A DNA stretch of 64,000 nucleotides from Luteimicrobium xylanilyticum (GCF_009429125.1 NZ_CP045529.1:3596001-3660000), one strand, 5' to 3'. Shown: positions 1 to 8,717, numbered from the stretch's first letter. Notes: generated from the sequence alone by a model not told the origin. Numbers and translations are program-made.

Positions 1-864
1 CTGCCACACGACGTCGTCGACCGTGACGTTGCGGACGGCTCCGCCGCCGGCCAGGTAGGGCGTGCCTGCGTCGAGCCAGTCGCGCCGCCCCACGAGCGCT
101 CCGGCGCCGTACGGCGCGTAGGTCTTGTGGCCGGAGAACGCGACGTAGTCGACGCCCGACGCCGCGAGCGAGAAGCGGCGGTGCGGGACGAGCTGGGCGC
201 CGTCGAGGAACAGGCGGGCCCCGGCGTCGTGCGCGAGCGCGACCAGCTCCGCGACGGGCAGCGACTCCCCGGTGACGTTGGACGCCCCGGTCACCGCGAC
301 CAGCGCGTACGGGTCGCCGGCCGAGCGTGCCCCGGCGAGCTCGCCGCGCAGCGCGTCGAGGGTCGCGGCGACGCTCGGCGCCGCCTGGACCGTCGTGGCG
401 CGCACCGCCGCGCCGCTCACCCCGCGCCACGGCAGGAGGTTCGCGTGGTGCTCGGTGTCGAGGACGAGCACCCGCCCGGGCGCTCCCGACGCGGCCGCCG
501 GCACGCACCCGGCGAGCAGGTTGGTCGCGTCGGTGGTGTTGCGGACGACGACCGTGACGTCGTCGGCCCGGGCGCCCACGAACGCCCCGATCCCCTGACG
601 GGACGCCTCGTAGAGCGCGGTCGAGACCTGCGAGAGGTAGCCCGCGCCGCGGTGCACGCTCGCGTACAGCGGCAGGACCTCGGCGACCCGGTCCGCGACC
701 GAACGCAGCGCAGGCGCGGACGCAGCGACGTCGAGGTTCGCGTACGGGACGCTGCGGCCGTCGACGAGCGGGACAAGCGTGTCGGAGCCGACGACGGGCA
801 GCAGCGGCCCGGCGGTGGCCGGTGCCACGGGCGTCGGACAGGTCAGGGTGTCGGTGGTCGTCAT
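1..864 (-). CDS. Aminotransferase class V, cysteine desulfurase-like (partial, C-terminus off the window)
   Basis: PLP-dependent class V aminotransferase of the SufS/CsdA type, expected to act on cysteine or a related sulfur amino acid in the cytoplasm. The 288 residues visible include an EHH motif near 138-140, the PLP-binding Asp in LFLDGAQL near 221 and the Schiff-base lysine in SGHKTY at K247. Translation starts at the ATG at 864, behind AGGAGG. The C-terminus lies beyond position 1. A SAM-IV riboswitch on the same strand just upstream places it in methionine/sulfur control, and rhodanese-metZ is divergent. The exact substrate cannot be told from sequence; the fold assignment is firm. Confidence 0.88.
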   Translation of the reverse strand, partial: MTTTDTLTCPTPVAPATAGPLLPVVGSDTLVPLVDGRSVPYANLDVAASAPALRSVADRVAEVLPLYASVHRGAGYLSQVSTALYEASRQGIGAFVGARADDVTVVVRNTTDATNLLAGCVPAAASGAPGRVLVLDTEHHANLLPWRGVSGAAVRATTVQAAPSVAATLDALRGELAGARSAGDPYALVAVTGASNVTGESLPVAELVALAHDAGARLFLDGAQLVPHRRFSLAASGVDYVAFSGHKTYAPYGAGALVGRRDWLDAGTPYLAGGGAVRNVTVDDVVWQ

Positions 865-934
865 GGTGCCTCCTGGGTCCAGGGGGCGCGGCCGTCGGCC
901 GCCCCCGCGCTTGCCCGACGCCGCCGCGGCGTGG

Positions 935-1042
935 GCCTGGTCGTCACCCGGGGCACCCCGCCGCAGGAGGAGGGTTGCCGGCCAGCAAGCCGGGGCTGTG
1001 CGCGACCGACGGACGTCGGACGAGCGGCTGGCGCTCATGACC
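935..1042 (-). promoter_or_regulatory. SAM-IV riboswitch
   Basis: Read on the minus strand, the leader opens with GGTCATGAGCGCCAGC, contains CCCCGGCTTGCTGGCCGG followed by CAACCCTCC, then GGGGTGCCCCGGGTGA, and closes with GACCAGG. These blocks, in this order, are the conserved core of actinobacterial SAM-IV aptamers; GGTC at 1039-1042 pairs with GACC at 939-942. The expected effect is reduced expression of the aminotransferase when S-adenosylmethionine is abundant. GC-rich hairpins fill 870-934 and end just before the AGGAGG, so translational or termination control is possible. Confidence 0.87.
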
Positions 1043-1048
1043 TGGCGT

Positions 1049-1080
1049 CCATGCTCCGCGAGCAAGGCGAGGAGTGTCAA
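1049..1080 (-). promoter_or_regulatory. Candidate promoter of the SAM-IV-controlled transcript
   Basis: A consensus minus 35 box TTGACA lies at 1075-1080 (minus strand), with GAGCAT as the best minus 10 about 18 bp further on. Initiation would fall a few bases before the aptamer start at 1042. The minus 10 match is weak. Confidence 0.45.
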
Positions 1081-1128
1081 CGGCCGGGCGGAACGTCTCG
1101 CGATGTGGGACACCGTGGGTGGCGCGCG

Positions 1129-1134
1129 TACGAT
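1129..1134 (+). promoter_or_regulatory. Candidate minus 10 box of the SAM-I-controlled transcript
   Basis: TACGAT at 1129-1134 fits the actinobacterial TANNNT minus 10 and would start RNA near 1141, right at the first base-paired helix of the S-box aptamer. No clear minus 35 was seen. Confidence 0.45.
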
Positions 1135-1142
1135 CGCAAGGT

Positions 1143-1251
1143 CCATCCGGAGCGGCCGAGTGACGTGGCACGACGACGCCGCAGCAACCCGCGGACCCGT
1201 CGCCCCCCTAGGCGCGGGCCCGGCCGAGGGTGCTAACGCCACGACCGATGG
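1143..1251 (+). promoter_or_regulatory. SAM-I (S-box) riboswitch
   Basis: The leader carries the S-box signature: CCATC at 1143-1147 pairs with GATGG at 1247-1251 (P1); GCGGC at 1152-1156 pairs with GCCGC at 1178-1182 (P2); GTGGC at 1165-1169 pairs with GCCAC at 1238-1242 (P4); and the conserved GACGACGCCGCAGCAACC and GGGTGCTAA blocks are present. It should bind S-adenosylmethionine and lower expression of the rhodanese-metZ operon that follows. Confidence 0.87.
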
Positions 1252-1273
1252 GGCGCGTCGTGCGCGACGCGCC
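1252..1273 (+). promoter_or_regulatory. Hairpin between the SAM-I aptamer and the ribosome binding site
   Basis: GGCGCGTCG (1252-1260) and CGACGCGCC (1265-1273) form a perfect 9-bp stem with a TGCG loop. It abuts the 3' strand of P1 and the GGAGGAGG ribosome binding site at 1274-1281. It is the likely expression platform, but no alternative antiterminator pairing was worked out. Confidence 0.5.
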
Positions 1274-1285
1274 GGAGGAGGCCTC

Positions 1286-1717
1286 ATGAGCGTGACCGCC
1301 CGACCCGCCGACGGGTATGCCGGCGACATCACCCCCCAGCAGGCCTGGGACCTGCTGCGCGACGACCCGTCCGCCGTCCTCGTCGACGTGCGCACCGACG
1401 GTGAGTGGCGCACGATCGGCGTCCCCGACACCGCCGAGCTCGGCAAGGAGACCGTGTTCGACGAGTGGGTCACCAACGACGGCCGCCCCAACCCGGCGTT
1501 CCTCGACGCGCTCCAGGCCGCGGGCGTCGAGGGCGGCCCCGTCGTGTTCCTGTGCCGCTCCGGCCAGCGTTCCATCGGCGCCGCGCGGCTCGCCACGCAG
1601 GCCGGGATCGGCCCCTCGTACAACGTCCTCGAGGGCTTCGAGGGCGCTCCCGGGCTCGACGGCGTCCGCAACCGTGAGGGTTGGAAGGTCGCCGGACTCC
1701 CCTGGAAGCAGCAGTGA
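1286..1717 (+). CDS. Rhodanese-domain sulfurtransferase
   Basis: A 143-residue single rhodanese domain with active-site loop CRSGQRS (C90), which would carry a persulfide in the cytoplasm. The start is the ATG after GGAGGAGG; upstream in-frame codons lie in the riboswitch. The TGA overlaps the GTG of metZ (GTGA), so the two are translationally coupled. The same pair, a rhodanese gene followed by metZ, is found in Mycobacterium tuberculosis (Rv0390-Rv0391). A role supplying or channelling sulfide for homocysteine synthesis is inferred from this linkage. Confidence 0.93.
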   Translation: MSVTARPADGYAGDITPQQAWDLLRDDPSAVLVDVRTDGEWRTIGVPDTAELGKETVFDEWVTNDGRPNPAFLDALQAAGVEGGPVVFLCRSGQRSIGAARLATQAGIGPSYNVLEGFEGAPGLDGVRNREGWKVAGLPWKQQ

Positions 1718-3003
1718 GCCCGTCGCCGCTGCCCGAGGGCGGCATCCCCACCGGCCCCCGCGCCAACGAGGTCCTCTTCGGCGGCTCCGGCCGCGGCCCG
1801 CTGCCCGCGACCGCGCGTCCCGCGACCCTCGCGGTGCGCGGCGGCCACCGCCGCTCCGACTACGCCGAGACCTCCGAGGGCCTGTTCCTCACCCAGGGCT
1901 ACGTCTACGACTCGGCCGCCGACGCCGAGGCCGCCTTCAAGGGCGAGCAGGAGCGGTTCGTCTACTCCCGCTACGGCAACCCGACCGTGCACACGTTCGA
2001 GGAGCGCCTGCGCCTCATCGAGGGCGCCGAGGCCTGCTACGCCACGGCATCCGGCATGTCGGCCGTGTTCACGGCGCTCGCGGCGCTCGTCGGGCAGGGC
2101 TCGCGGATCGTGTCGGCGCGCGCCCTGTTCGGGTCGACGGTCGTGATCTACGAGGAGATCTTCGCCAAGTGGGGCGTCCAGGTCGACTACGTCGACGGGC
2201 ACGTCCTCTCCCAGTGGGAGGAGGCGCTCGCCACCCCGGCCGACGTCGTGTTCTTCGAGACGCCGTCCAACCCCATGCAGGACCTCGTCGACGTACGCGC
2301 GGTGACCGACCTCGCGCACCGCGCGGGCGCCGTCGTCGTGCTCGACAACGTCTTCGCGACACCCGTCCTGCAGAAGCCGCTCGAGCTGGGCGCGGACGTC
2401 GTCGTGTACTCCGCGACGAAGCACATCGACGGCCAGGGCCGGGTGCTCGGCGGCGCGATCCTCGGCTCGGCGGAGTTCCTCGAGGGACCCGTCCAGACGT
2501 TCGTCCGCAACACCGGGCCGTCGCTGTCCGCGTTCAACGCGTGGGTGCTGCTCAAGGGCCTCGAGACCTTGCCCGTCCGGGTGCGCGCCCAGAACGACGC
2601 CGCGCTCCAGGTCGCGACGGCCCTCGAGTCCCTGCCCGGGATCGCCCGCGTCCGCTACCCGTTCCTCGACTCGCACCCGCAGGTCGAGCTGGCCCGCGCG
2701 CAGCAGGCCGGCGGCGGGACCGTCGTGACGTTCGACCTCGACGTCCCCGAGGGCACCGGGCCCGAGGACGCCAAGAAGCGCACGTTCGCGTTCCTCGACG
2801 CCCTCCAGGTCGTCGACATCTCCAACAACCTCGGCGACGCCAAGTCCCTCATCACCCACCCCGCCACCACGACGCACCGCAAGCTCGGCGCCGAGGGGCG
2901 GGCCGCCGTCGGGATCGCGGAGACCACCGTGCGCCTGTCCGTGGGCCTCGAGGACCCGCTCGACCTGATCGAGGACGTCGAGCAGGCGCTCGCCGCGAGG
3001 TAG
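1714..3003 (+). CDS. metZ: O-succinylhomoserine sulfhydrylase
   Basis: PLP enzyme of the Cys/Met metabolism family, 429 residues, expected to make homocysteine from activated homoserine and sulfide in methionine synthesis. The PLP lysine is K236 in YSATKHIDG, with D211 in the preceding VVLDN strand. The start is the GTG overlapping the rhodanese stop; the N-terminus then aligns with MetZ proteins after a short leader. It sits under the SAM-I riboswitch. MetY (O-acetylhomoserine) or MetB activity is possible, but the rhodanese linkage favours MetZ. Confidence 0.9.
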   Translation: MSPSPLPEGGIPTGPRANEVLFGGSGRGPLPATARPATLAVRGGHRRSDYAETSEGLFLTQGYVYDSAADAEAAFKGEQERFVYSRYGNPTVHTFEERLRLIEGAEACYATASGMSAVFTALAALVGQGSRIVSARALFGSTVVIYEEIFAKWGVQVDYVDGHVLSQWEEALATPADVVFFETPSNPMQDLVDVRAVTDLAHRAGAVVVLDNVFATPVLQKPLELGADVVVYSATKHIDGQGRVLGGAILGSAEFLEGPVQTFVRNTGPSLSAFNAWVLLKGLETLPVRVRAQNDAALQVATALESLPGIARVRYPFLDSHPQVELARAQQAGGGTVVTFDLDVPEGTGPEDAKKRTFAFLDALQVVDISNNLGDAKSLITHPATTTHRKLGAEGRAAVGIAETTVRLSVGLEDPLDLIEDVEQALAAR

Positions 3004-3011
3004 GCCGGGGC

Positions 3012-3653
3012 TCAGCCCCAGGCCGGCAGCTCCGGGAGGTCGGGGCCGCCTCGGCCGAGCAGCCACGCGAGGACCTCGTGGTCGGCGATCCCGTCGGGCA
3101 CCGCGACGCCCGGCGCGCGCGTCGGGAGCAGGGCGAGCTCGTCCGGCAGGAACGTGCGCGCGAAGTCCCCGGGCCACTGCCCGCTGTGGTGGTCACCGCC
3201 GAGGTCGAGCCGGTGCACCTCGACCTCGCGCCAGCGCGACATCAGGAGCCGCATCGCGGGGTACGTCTCGTGCGGCGTCGACACCTCGCCCGCCCAGACC
3301 TCGTCCGGGAGCGCTGAGAGCGTCACGTCGCACGCGACGGCGCTGACCTCGACGTCCGCGAGGAGCGCCGCCCAGTCGCGGCCCGCGCCGAGCTCGATCT
3401 CCGCCTCGCGGCCCGCGGCGCCGCCGACGTACTTCTCCGTGGTGACGCCGATCGCTGCGGCCACCGCCATGCGGGCCGTGCCGTCGGCGTTGCGGGCGAG
3501 GTGCGTGAGGAGATGCCCGACCGTCCAGCCGGGCAGTCGCGTGGGCGCCGCAGGGTCGAGGGGTTCGAGGTCGAGGTCGTCGAGCAGGCGGCGGTGAGAG
3601 TCGGTGATGCGGGCGAGGTACAGCTCGGCCTGGTCGGGGGACGCGATCGTCAT
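3012..3653 (-). CDS. Maleylpyruvate isomerase family, mycothiol-dependent enzyme
   Basis: A 213-residue DinB-like four-helix protein of the mycothiol-dependent maleylpyruvate isomerase N-terminal family. Visible signatures are PGWTVGHLLTHLARNADG (metal-site histidines near 47 and 51) and WREVEVHRLDLG in the C-terminal half. Such proteins use mycothiol as cofactor for isomerisation or conjugation; the substrate is not predictable here. The start is the ATG at 3653 behind GGAGGATGAG. It converges with metZ and is divergent, 34 bp apart, from the hydrolase gene at 3688. Confidence 0.88.
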   Translation of the reverse strand: MTIASPDQAELYLARITDSHRRLLDDLDLEPLDPAAPTRLPGWTVGHLLTHLARNADGTARMAVAAAIGVTTEKYVGGAAGREAEIELGAGRDWAALLADVEVSAVACDVTLSALPDEVWAGEVSTPHETYPAMRLLMSRWREVEVHRLDLGGDHHSGQWPGDFARTFLPDELALLPTRAPGVAVPDGIADHEVLAWLLGRGGPDLPELPAWG

Positions 3654-3687
3654 GACCTCATCCTCCCCCGCGCGCGAGGATGGGACG

Positions 3688-4503
3688 GTGACCGCCGCAC
3701 CGACGCCCTCCGCGACCCTCGTCCGCGCCGACAACCCCGGCCCCATGACCCTCGACGGCACCAACACCTGGGTGCTCCGGGCGCCCGGCGCGCGCGCCTG
3801 TCTCGTCGTGGACCCCGGGCCCGACGACGCAGCCCACCTCGCGCGGGTCGCCGAGGTCGCGCTCGGAGACGGCAGGGGCTGGGTGGCAGGCGTCGTCGTC
3901 ACGCACCGGCACGCCGACCACACGGCCGGGGCGGCGCTGTTCGCGGGGGCCGTCGGAGCGCCGCTGCGTGCCGTCCTGCCCGAGCTCTGCTCCCCGGACG
4001 CGGAGCCGCTGCGCGACGGCGAGGTCCTCGACGTCGACGGCCTGCCGATCGGGATCCTCGCGACGCCCGGGCACACGTCCGACTCGGTGAGCCTCCACCT
4101 GCCCTCGGACCGCGCGCTCCTCACGGGCGACACCGTGCTGGGCGCCGGGTCGACGGTGCTGATGGAGCGCGACGGAGGGGACCTCGGCGACTACCTGGCG
4201 TCGCTCGACCGGCTGGCCGCGGTCTGCGCGACGACGACGACGCCCGTCGTCGGGCTCCCCGGGCACGGTCCCGCGATCGAGGACCTCGCGGCGCGCGTCT
4301 CCGCGTACCGGACGCACCGGCTCGAGCGGCTCGACGAGGTGCGGGCCGCGCTCGACACCCTCGTGCTGCCGACGGCGACGGACGACGCCGTGGTGAGCGC
4401 CGTCGTCGGCCGGGTGTACCCGGACGTGGAGGTGGGGCTGCTGCCCGCCGCGACGCAGAGCGTACGGGTCCAGCTGCGCTACCTCGCCCGCGGCTCGAAC
4501 TAG
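3688..4503 (+). CDS. Metallo-beta-lactamase fold hydrolase (LACTB2-like)
   Basis: A 271-residue MBL-fold metallohydrolase with the metal motif THRHADH at 72-78, a PGHTSDS segment and a later GHG histidine. LACTB2-like members include endoribonucleases and thioesterase-like hydrolases, so the substrate is open. The GTG at 3688 follows AGGA; a longer start would run into the divergent isomerase gene. Its stop overlaps the stop of the convergent MFS gene by four bases. Confidence 0.88.
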   Translation: MTAAPTPSATLVRADNPGPMTLDGTNTWVLRAPGARACLVVDPGPDDAAHLARVAEVALGDGRGWVAGVVVTHRHADHTAGAALFAGAVGAPLRAVLPELCSPDAEPLRDGEVLDVDGLPIGILATPGHTSDSVSLHLPSDRALLTGDTVLGAGSTVLMERDGGDLGDYLASLDRLAAVCATTTTPVVGLPGHGPAIEDLAARVSAYRTHRLERLDEVRAALDTLVLPTATDDAVVSAVVGRVYPDVEVGLLPAATQSVRVQLRYLARGSN

Positions 4504-5762
4504 CGAGGACCGGGCAACGGGCGCAGGACGAGCGCCGCCAGCACCGCGGCCGACACCGCGAGCCCCCCGACGAGGACGCCCAGCGCACCCCACCCGTGCG
4601 ACGCGAACGCGTACCCCGCCACCCAGCCGACGACGCTCGACCCGGCGTAGTAGAAGAGGTTGTACAGGCTGGTCGCCTGCGCCCGGCCCTGCGGCGCACG
4701 CTGGCCCGTCCACCCCGACGCGACGGCGTGCGCCCCGAAGAACCCGGCGGTGAAGACCAGGAGTCCGACGAGCACGACCGGGAGCCAGGCGACGAGCGTG
4801 AGCGCGAGCCCGACGAGCTCGACGGCGATCGACCCCACGAGCGCGGTCCGCCGACCGAGTCGCTCGACGAGCCGCCCCGAGGTGCGCGACGACACCGTCC
4901 CGGCGAGGTAGGCGAGGAACAGGAGGCTGATGGCGGCCTGCGGCAGGTCGAAGGGCGGCGCCTCGAGCCGGAAGCCCAGGTAGTTGTAGACCGCGACGAA
5001 CCCGCCCATGAGTGCGAAGCCCTGCCAGAACAGCACGAGCATGTCGGGGCGCCGCAGGTTCGCGAGGAGGTTCGCGCCCAACCCCGGCCCCTGTCCCCGG
5101 GCCACCGGTGAGAACCGCCGCGCGGGCGGGACCAGCGTGAGGAACACGGCCGTCGCCGCAGCGGCGAGGACCGCGACGGCGAGCACGCCGACGCGCCACG
5201 ACGTCGCCTCCCCGACCGGCCCGGCGACGAGCCGGCCGAGGAGCCCGCCGATCGTCGTGCCCGCCACGTACGTCCCGGCGGCCCCCGGGACGTGCAGCCG
5301 GTGCACCTCCTCCGCGAGGTACGCGACGGCCACCGCGGGCAGCCCGGCGAGCGCCGCACCCTCGAAGAACCGGACGACCAGCACCGGACCGAGACCGGGG
5401 ACGAACGGGACCACGAGACCCAGCACCGTCGCGGAGACCGTGCTCACGCTCATCGCCCGCACACGCCCCCAGCGGTCCGCGACCGCGGACCACGGCACGA
5501 CGGCGACCGCGAGCCCGAGCGTGGCCGCCGAGACGGTGAGCGCCGCGCGGGGTGCGCTCACGTGCAGGTCGGCGGCGAGCAGCGGGAGCACGCCCTGGAG
5601 CGAGTAGAGCTGCGCGAACGTCGCGACACCGGCCGCGAACAGCGCGACCAGGATGCGCCGGTAGCCGCGGGACCCCCGGGTGTGGCCCTCCCACGGCGAC
5701 GGCGCGGCTGCGGGTTCCGTGGCGGCGATCCTTCCGGGGCGGGGGCGGGCGGGCCGTTCCAC
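4500..5762 (-). CDS. MFS transporter
   Basis: A major facilitator of 420 residues with about twelve hydrophobic helices and the loop 2-3 motif in AVADRWGRVRAM. It resembles YnfM/arabinose-efflux-type proton antiporters in the cytoplasmic membrane. The substrate is unknown. The first 40 residues are Pro/Ala/Arg-rich and cytoplasmic. The start is a GTG without an obvious ribosome site, so it is uncertain. It is divergent from the DJ-1-like gene. Confidence 0.87.
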   Translation of the reverse strand: MERPARPRPGRIAATEPAAAPSPWEGHTRGSRGYRRILVALFAAGVATFAQLYSLQGVLPLLAADLHVSAPRAALTVSAATLGLAVAVVPWSAVADRWGRVRAMSVSTVSATVLGLVVPFVPGLGPVLVVRFFEGAALAGLPAVAVAYLAEEVHRLHVPGAAGTYVAGTTIGGLLGRLVAGPVGEATSWRVGVLAVAVLAAAATAVFLTLVPPARRFSPVARGQGPGLGANLLANLRRPDMLVLFWQGFALMGGFVAVYNYLGFRLEAPPFDLPQAAISLLFLAYLAGTVSSRTSGRLVERLGRRTALVGSIAVELVGLALTLVAWLPVVLVGLLVFTAGFFGAHAVASGWTGQRAPQGRAQATSLYNLFYYAGSSVVGWVAGYAFASHGWGALGVLVGGLAVSAAVLAALVLRPLPGPR

Positions 5763-5836
5763 GCTACTGCCGCCTGCGCTGCGACCGGTCCCGGACCGTG
5801 CCTACGGTGAAGAACACCACACGGAGGGAGCACACC

Positions 5837-6400
5837 ATGCCTGACGCCGACCTCGACGGACGCCGCGTGCTGGCGATCGTCACGAACTACGGGGTCGAGC
5901 AGGACGAGCTCGTCGTGCCCGTCGAGCACCTGCGCGACGACGGGGCCGAGGTCACCGTGGCCGCCGTGTCCGCCGACCCGATCGAGACCCTCGTGGGCGA
6001 CAAGGACCCCGGCCGCACCGTCCAGCCCGACACGACGATCGCCGCGGCCGACCCCGACGCGTACGACCTGCTCCTCGTCCCGGGCGGCACGCTCAACGCG
6101 GACAGCCTGCGGCTCGACGACGACGCGCTCGACGTCGTCCGGGCGTTCGCGGACGCCGGCAAGCCGATCGCGGCGATCTGCCACGGACCGTGGGCGCTCG
6201 TGTCGGCGGGGGTGATCGAGGGCAAGGACGTCACGTCGTACGCGTCCCTGCAGACGGATCTGCGCAACGCGGGCGTCGCGTCGTGGACGGACACGTCGGT
6301 GGTGCGGGACGCGACGCGCTACCCGCTCGTCACCTCGCGCGACCCCGACGACCTCGACGACTTCCTCGGCGCGATCGACGAGCTCCTGAGCGCGGACTGA
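5837..6400 (+). CDS. DJ-1/PfpI family protein (class I glutamine amidotransferase-like)
   Basis: A 187-residue DJ-1/PfpI superfamily protein with the nucleophile elbow AAICHGPW (C115, H116) and a conserved glutamate near 21. Close relatives act as glyoxalase-III-like or protein-deglycase stress proteins; general peptidase activity is doubtful for the family. The ATG follows GGAGGGAG, and a TACGGT minus 10 lies about 28 bp upstream, so unlike several neighbours it has a real leader. Confidence 0.92.
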   Translation: MPDADLDGRRVLAIVTNYGVEQDELVVPVEHLRDDGAEVTVAAVSADPIETLVGDKDPGRTVQPDTTIAAADPDAYDLLLVPGGTLNADSLRLDDDALDVVRAFADAGKPIAAICHGPWALVSAGVIEGKDVTSYASLQTDLRNAGVASWTDTSVVRDATRYPLVTSRDPDDLDDFLGAIDELLSAD

Positions 6401-6452
6401 CGCCGCCGCGCGGCGCGCCCGGCCGAGCCGGGCGCGGTGCTTGACTGGCCCC

Positions 6453-7100
6453 GTGACCACGCCCGACGCCGTGCCGAACCGCCGCGACCACGTCTCGCCC
6501 GCCGAGCGGCTCGCGATCGGCACGTTCGCCGGCGCCGTCGTCGGGGTCCTCGCGGGCCTCGTGCTGCCCGTGGGGCTCGCGGTGCTGCTCGGGTGGTGCA
6601 CGGTGGCCGTGCTGTTCGTCGTGTGGACCTGGGCCACGGTCTGGCCCATGGACGCGGACGCCACCGCGTCGCACGCGACCCGCGAGGAGCCCACGCGGCT
6701 CGCGACGCACGCGACGGTCGTCGTCGCGTCGGTGGCGAGCCTGGTCGGTGTCGGGTTCGTCCTGCTCGGCTCCGACGTCACGGACAAGGCGCTGGCAGCA
6801 GCCGTCGCCGTGGCGAGCGTGGTCGCGTCGTGGACCACCGTGCACACCCTCTTCGCCCTCGGCTATGCGCAGCTCTACTACACGGGACCCGACGGTGGGG
6901 TCGACTTCCACCAGGAGGAGCCGCCCCGGTACTCCGACTTCGCGTACGTGGCGTTCACCGTGGGCATGAGCTATGCGATCTCCGACACCGACGTCGGCTC
7001 GTCGGCGATCCGGCGCCTCGCCCTCGGGCACGCCTTGCTGTCGTACCTGTTCGGCACGGTCATCCTGGCGACGCTCGTCAACCTCGTCGCGGGGTTGTGA
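6453..7100 (+). CDS. DUF1345 family integral membrane protein
   Basis: About 215 residues with four to five hydrophobic helices. The C-terminal stretch with YSDFAYVAFTVGMSYAISDTD is characteristic of DUF1345, a family of unknown function. The start is either this GTG or the TTG at 6441; neither has a good ribosome site. The 3' end overlaps the convergent lipoprotein gene by 23 bp. Confidence 0.85.
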   Translation: MTTPDAVPNRRDHVSPAERLAIGTFAGAVVGVLAGLVLPVGLAVLLGWCTVAVLFVVWTWATVWPMDADATASHATREEPTRLATHATVVVASVASLVGVGFVLLGSDVTDKALAAAVAVASVVASWTTVHTLFALGYAQLYYTGPDGGVDFHQEEPPRYSDFAYVAFTVGMSYAISDTDVGSSAIRRLALGHALLSYLFGTVILATLVNLVAGL

Positions 7101-7749
7101 GGTCCGCCCGCACCGCCGCGAGGACGTCGGGGAGGGGGATGATCGCGCCGCGCAGCGCGCCCGGTGTGGCGTGGAACGTCACCGCGGTGCCTCCGCCGTC
7201 GGGGGCGACCGACGCGTAGCCGAGCGCCGAGCGCACGGTCGCGTCGGCCGCCTTCGTGGCTCCTGCGACGGTGGGCTCCCCGCCCAGGAAGAGGACGACG
7301 TCGGCGCCCCGGCCGGGCACCTCCGACTCCAGCGGGAGGCCCTGGTAGCCGGGCGTGGGCGTCGCAGCGTCCGCTGCACACCCCTTCGGGTCGATGACGG
7401 AGAGCGTGATCTCGAGCTGCTGACCGTCGCTCAGGGCGGGCTGGCCCGGCCGGACGGCGACGACGTCGTCGACGGTCACGTGGAACATCTCGGTCACCGT
7501 GGCGTGGGTCTCGTCGGCCGGCGCCTGGCTGGCCTGCGCGGCGTCGTCCACGACGTGCGCCCGCACCACCGCGTCCGTGAAGGTGTCGAGGCTCTGCAGC
7601 GAGGTGTAGCCGGCGGCGTCCACGACGCACCGCTCCTTCGAGCCGCCGACGCCCGAGGCGCAGCCGGAGAGCGCAGCGGCCACGACCGCCGCGCCCAGCA
7701 CGCCCCCGACGAACGTCGCCGAGGACCTGACCCGGCCCCCACGCGTCAT
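7078..7749 (-). CDS. Putative lipoprotein of unknown function
   Basis: A 223-residue exported protein: positively charged start, hydrophobic helix, then lipobox LSGC near residues 27-30, so probably anchored outside the membrane. The remainder has no family I recognise; a VDDVVAVRPGQPAL segment suggests a small beta-rich domain. Its ATG overlaps the TGA of the MerR gene (ATGA), so it is co-expressed with that regulator and may be a target or sensor partner. Confidence 0.8.
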   Translation of the reverse strand: MTRGGRVRSSATFVGGVLGAAVVAAALSGCASGVGGSKERCVVDAAGYTSLQSLDTFTDAVVRAHVVDDAAQASQAPADETHATVTEMFHVTVDDVVAVRPGQPALSDGQQLEITLSVIDPKGCAADAATPTPGYQGLPLESEVPGRGADVVLFLGGEPTVAGATKAADATVRSALGYASVAPDGGGTAVTFHATPGALRGAIIPLPDVLAAVRADLTTPRRG

Positions 7750-8645
7750 GCTCCGACGTTATCCGACGCCCTCCGTGCCGTCCTGTCGGCACCGCCCGCC
7801 GGTGCCGCCAAGGGGACCGCGAGGTCGCACGCGGCGTCGTCGGGCCCGGCGGTCCGCCAGTCGGCGATCATCACCTGCCGCGGCGGCCCGGCGGAGCGCC
7901 GCCCGGACCCGTCCACCGAACGGCGCAGCGCGTCGAGGGCGTCCAGCACCTCGGCGCCCCGGAGCTGCGCCGCGGTCAGACGCACGAACGCCTCGTCGTG
8001 CGTCGGCTCGACCAGCGCCTGGACGTCCCCCAGCGCCTTCGCGGCGGCCACGGCGTCGTCGTGCGACGCGATCGGCCTGACCACCTCGACGGGGCCGTCG
8101 CTGTCGTCGGAGACCTCGGCGTGGTAGACGACGTACGGGCAGCCCTCGATCCCGGGCAGCCCCGGTCCGGCGGAGCGCATCCGCCCCAGCGCCTCGCCGA
8201 GCACCTCACCCAGCCCCTCGCTGTGGACGCGACGCGTCCAGCTCAGGACGGCCCGGCTCGGAACCGTCCGTGTCTCGATCGTGTACTGCTCCATGGCGTG
8301 CCTCCCGTTCGGGTCGGCGAGGAGGCGGCAGACGTACCCGGCGAGCTCGGACCGGGCCTGCGCGGCACCGGCGTCCGCGGCGGCGTGCTCCTGCACGACC
8401 GTCGCTGCGGCGGCACCGTCCAGGACCAGCACGCGGGCGATCTCCGGGAGCGACAGGTGCAGCTCCCGGAGCAGACCCACCAGACGGGCCCGTGAGGCCT
8501 GTCCCGGGTCGTACCAGCGGTAGCCCGTGACCGGGTCGGTGCGCGCGGGCACCACGAGGCCCAGCTCGTCGTAGAGCCGCAGCGCCTTCGGCGAGAGGCG
8601 GCTCAACGCCGAGAAGCGGCCGATCGGGACCAGCACGTCGTCCAT
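7746..8645 (-). CDS. MerR family transcriptional regulator with GyrI-like C-terminus
   Basis: A 299-residue protein. An N-terminal MerR winged helix (FSALSRLSPKALRLYDELGL, then YRWYDPGQ) is followed by a coiled dimerisation helix and, from about residue 120, a GyrI-like effector domain as in BmrR-type multidrug regulators. The start is the ATG at 8645. It is coupled to the downstream lipoprotein gene. A dyad overlapping its own promoter suggests autoregulation. Confidence 0.9.
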   Translation of the reverse strand: MDDVLVPIGRFSALSRLSPKALRLYDELGLVVPARTDPVTGYRWYDPGQASRARLVGLLRELHLSLPEIARVLVLDGAAAATVVQEHAAADAGAAQARSELAGYVCRLLADPNGRHAMEQYTIETRTVPSRAVLSWTRRVHSEGLGEVLGEALGRMRSAGPGLPGIEGCPYVVYHAEVSDDSDGPVEVVRPIASHDDAVAAAKALGDVQALVEPTHDEAFVRLTAAQLRGAEVLDALDALRRSVDGSGRRSAGPPRQVMIADWRTAGPDDAACDLAVPLAAPAGGADRTARRASDNVGA

Positions 8646-8692
8646 CGTCGTCTCCTCGAGGCCGAGCACCCTGCCCGGCCACGACCACCGTG

Positions 8693-8717
8693 GACCTTCC
8701 CCCGAGGTCAAGGTCAA
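8693..8717 (-). promoter_or_regulatory. Candidate MerR operator and promoter
   Basis: GACCTT (8693-8698) and AAGGTC (8710-8715) form a perfect dyad with an 11-bp gap. It overlaps a TTGACC minus 35 box (8712-8717) on the strand of the MerR gene that starts at 8645. The spacing is typical of MerR-family operators. Confidence 0.55.
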
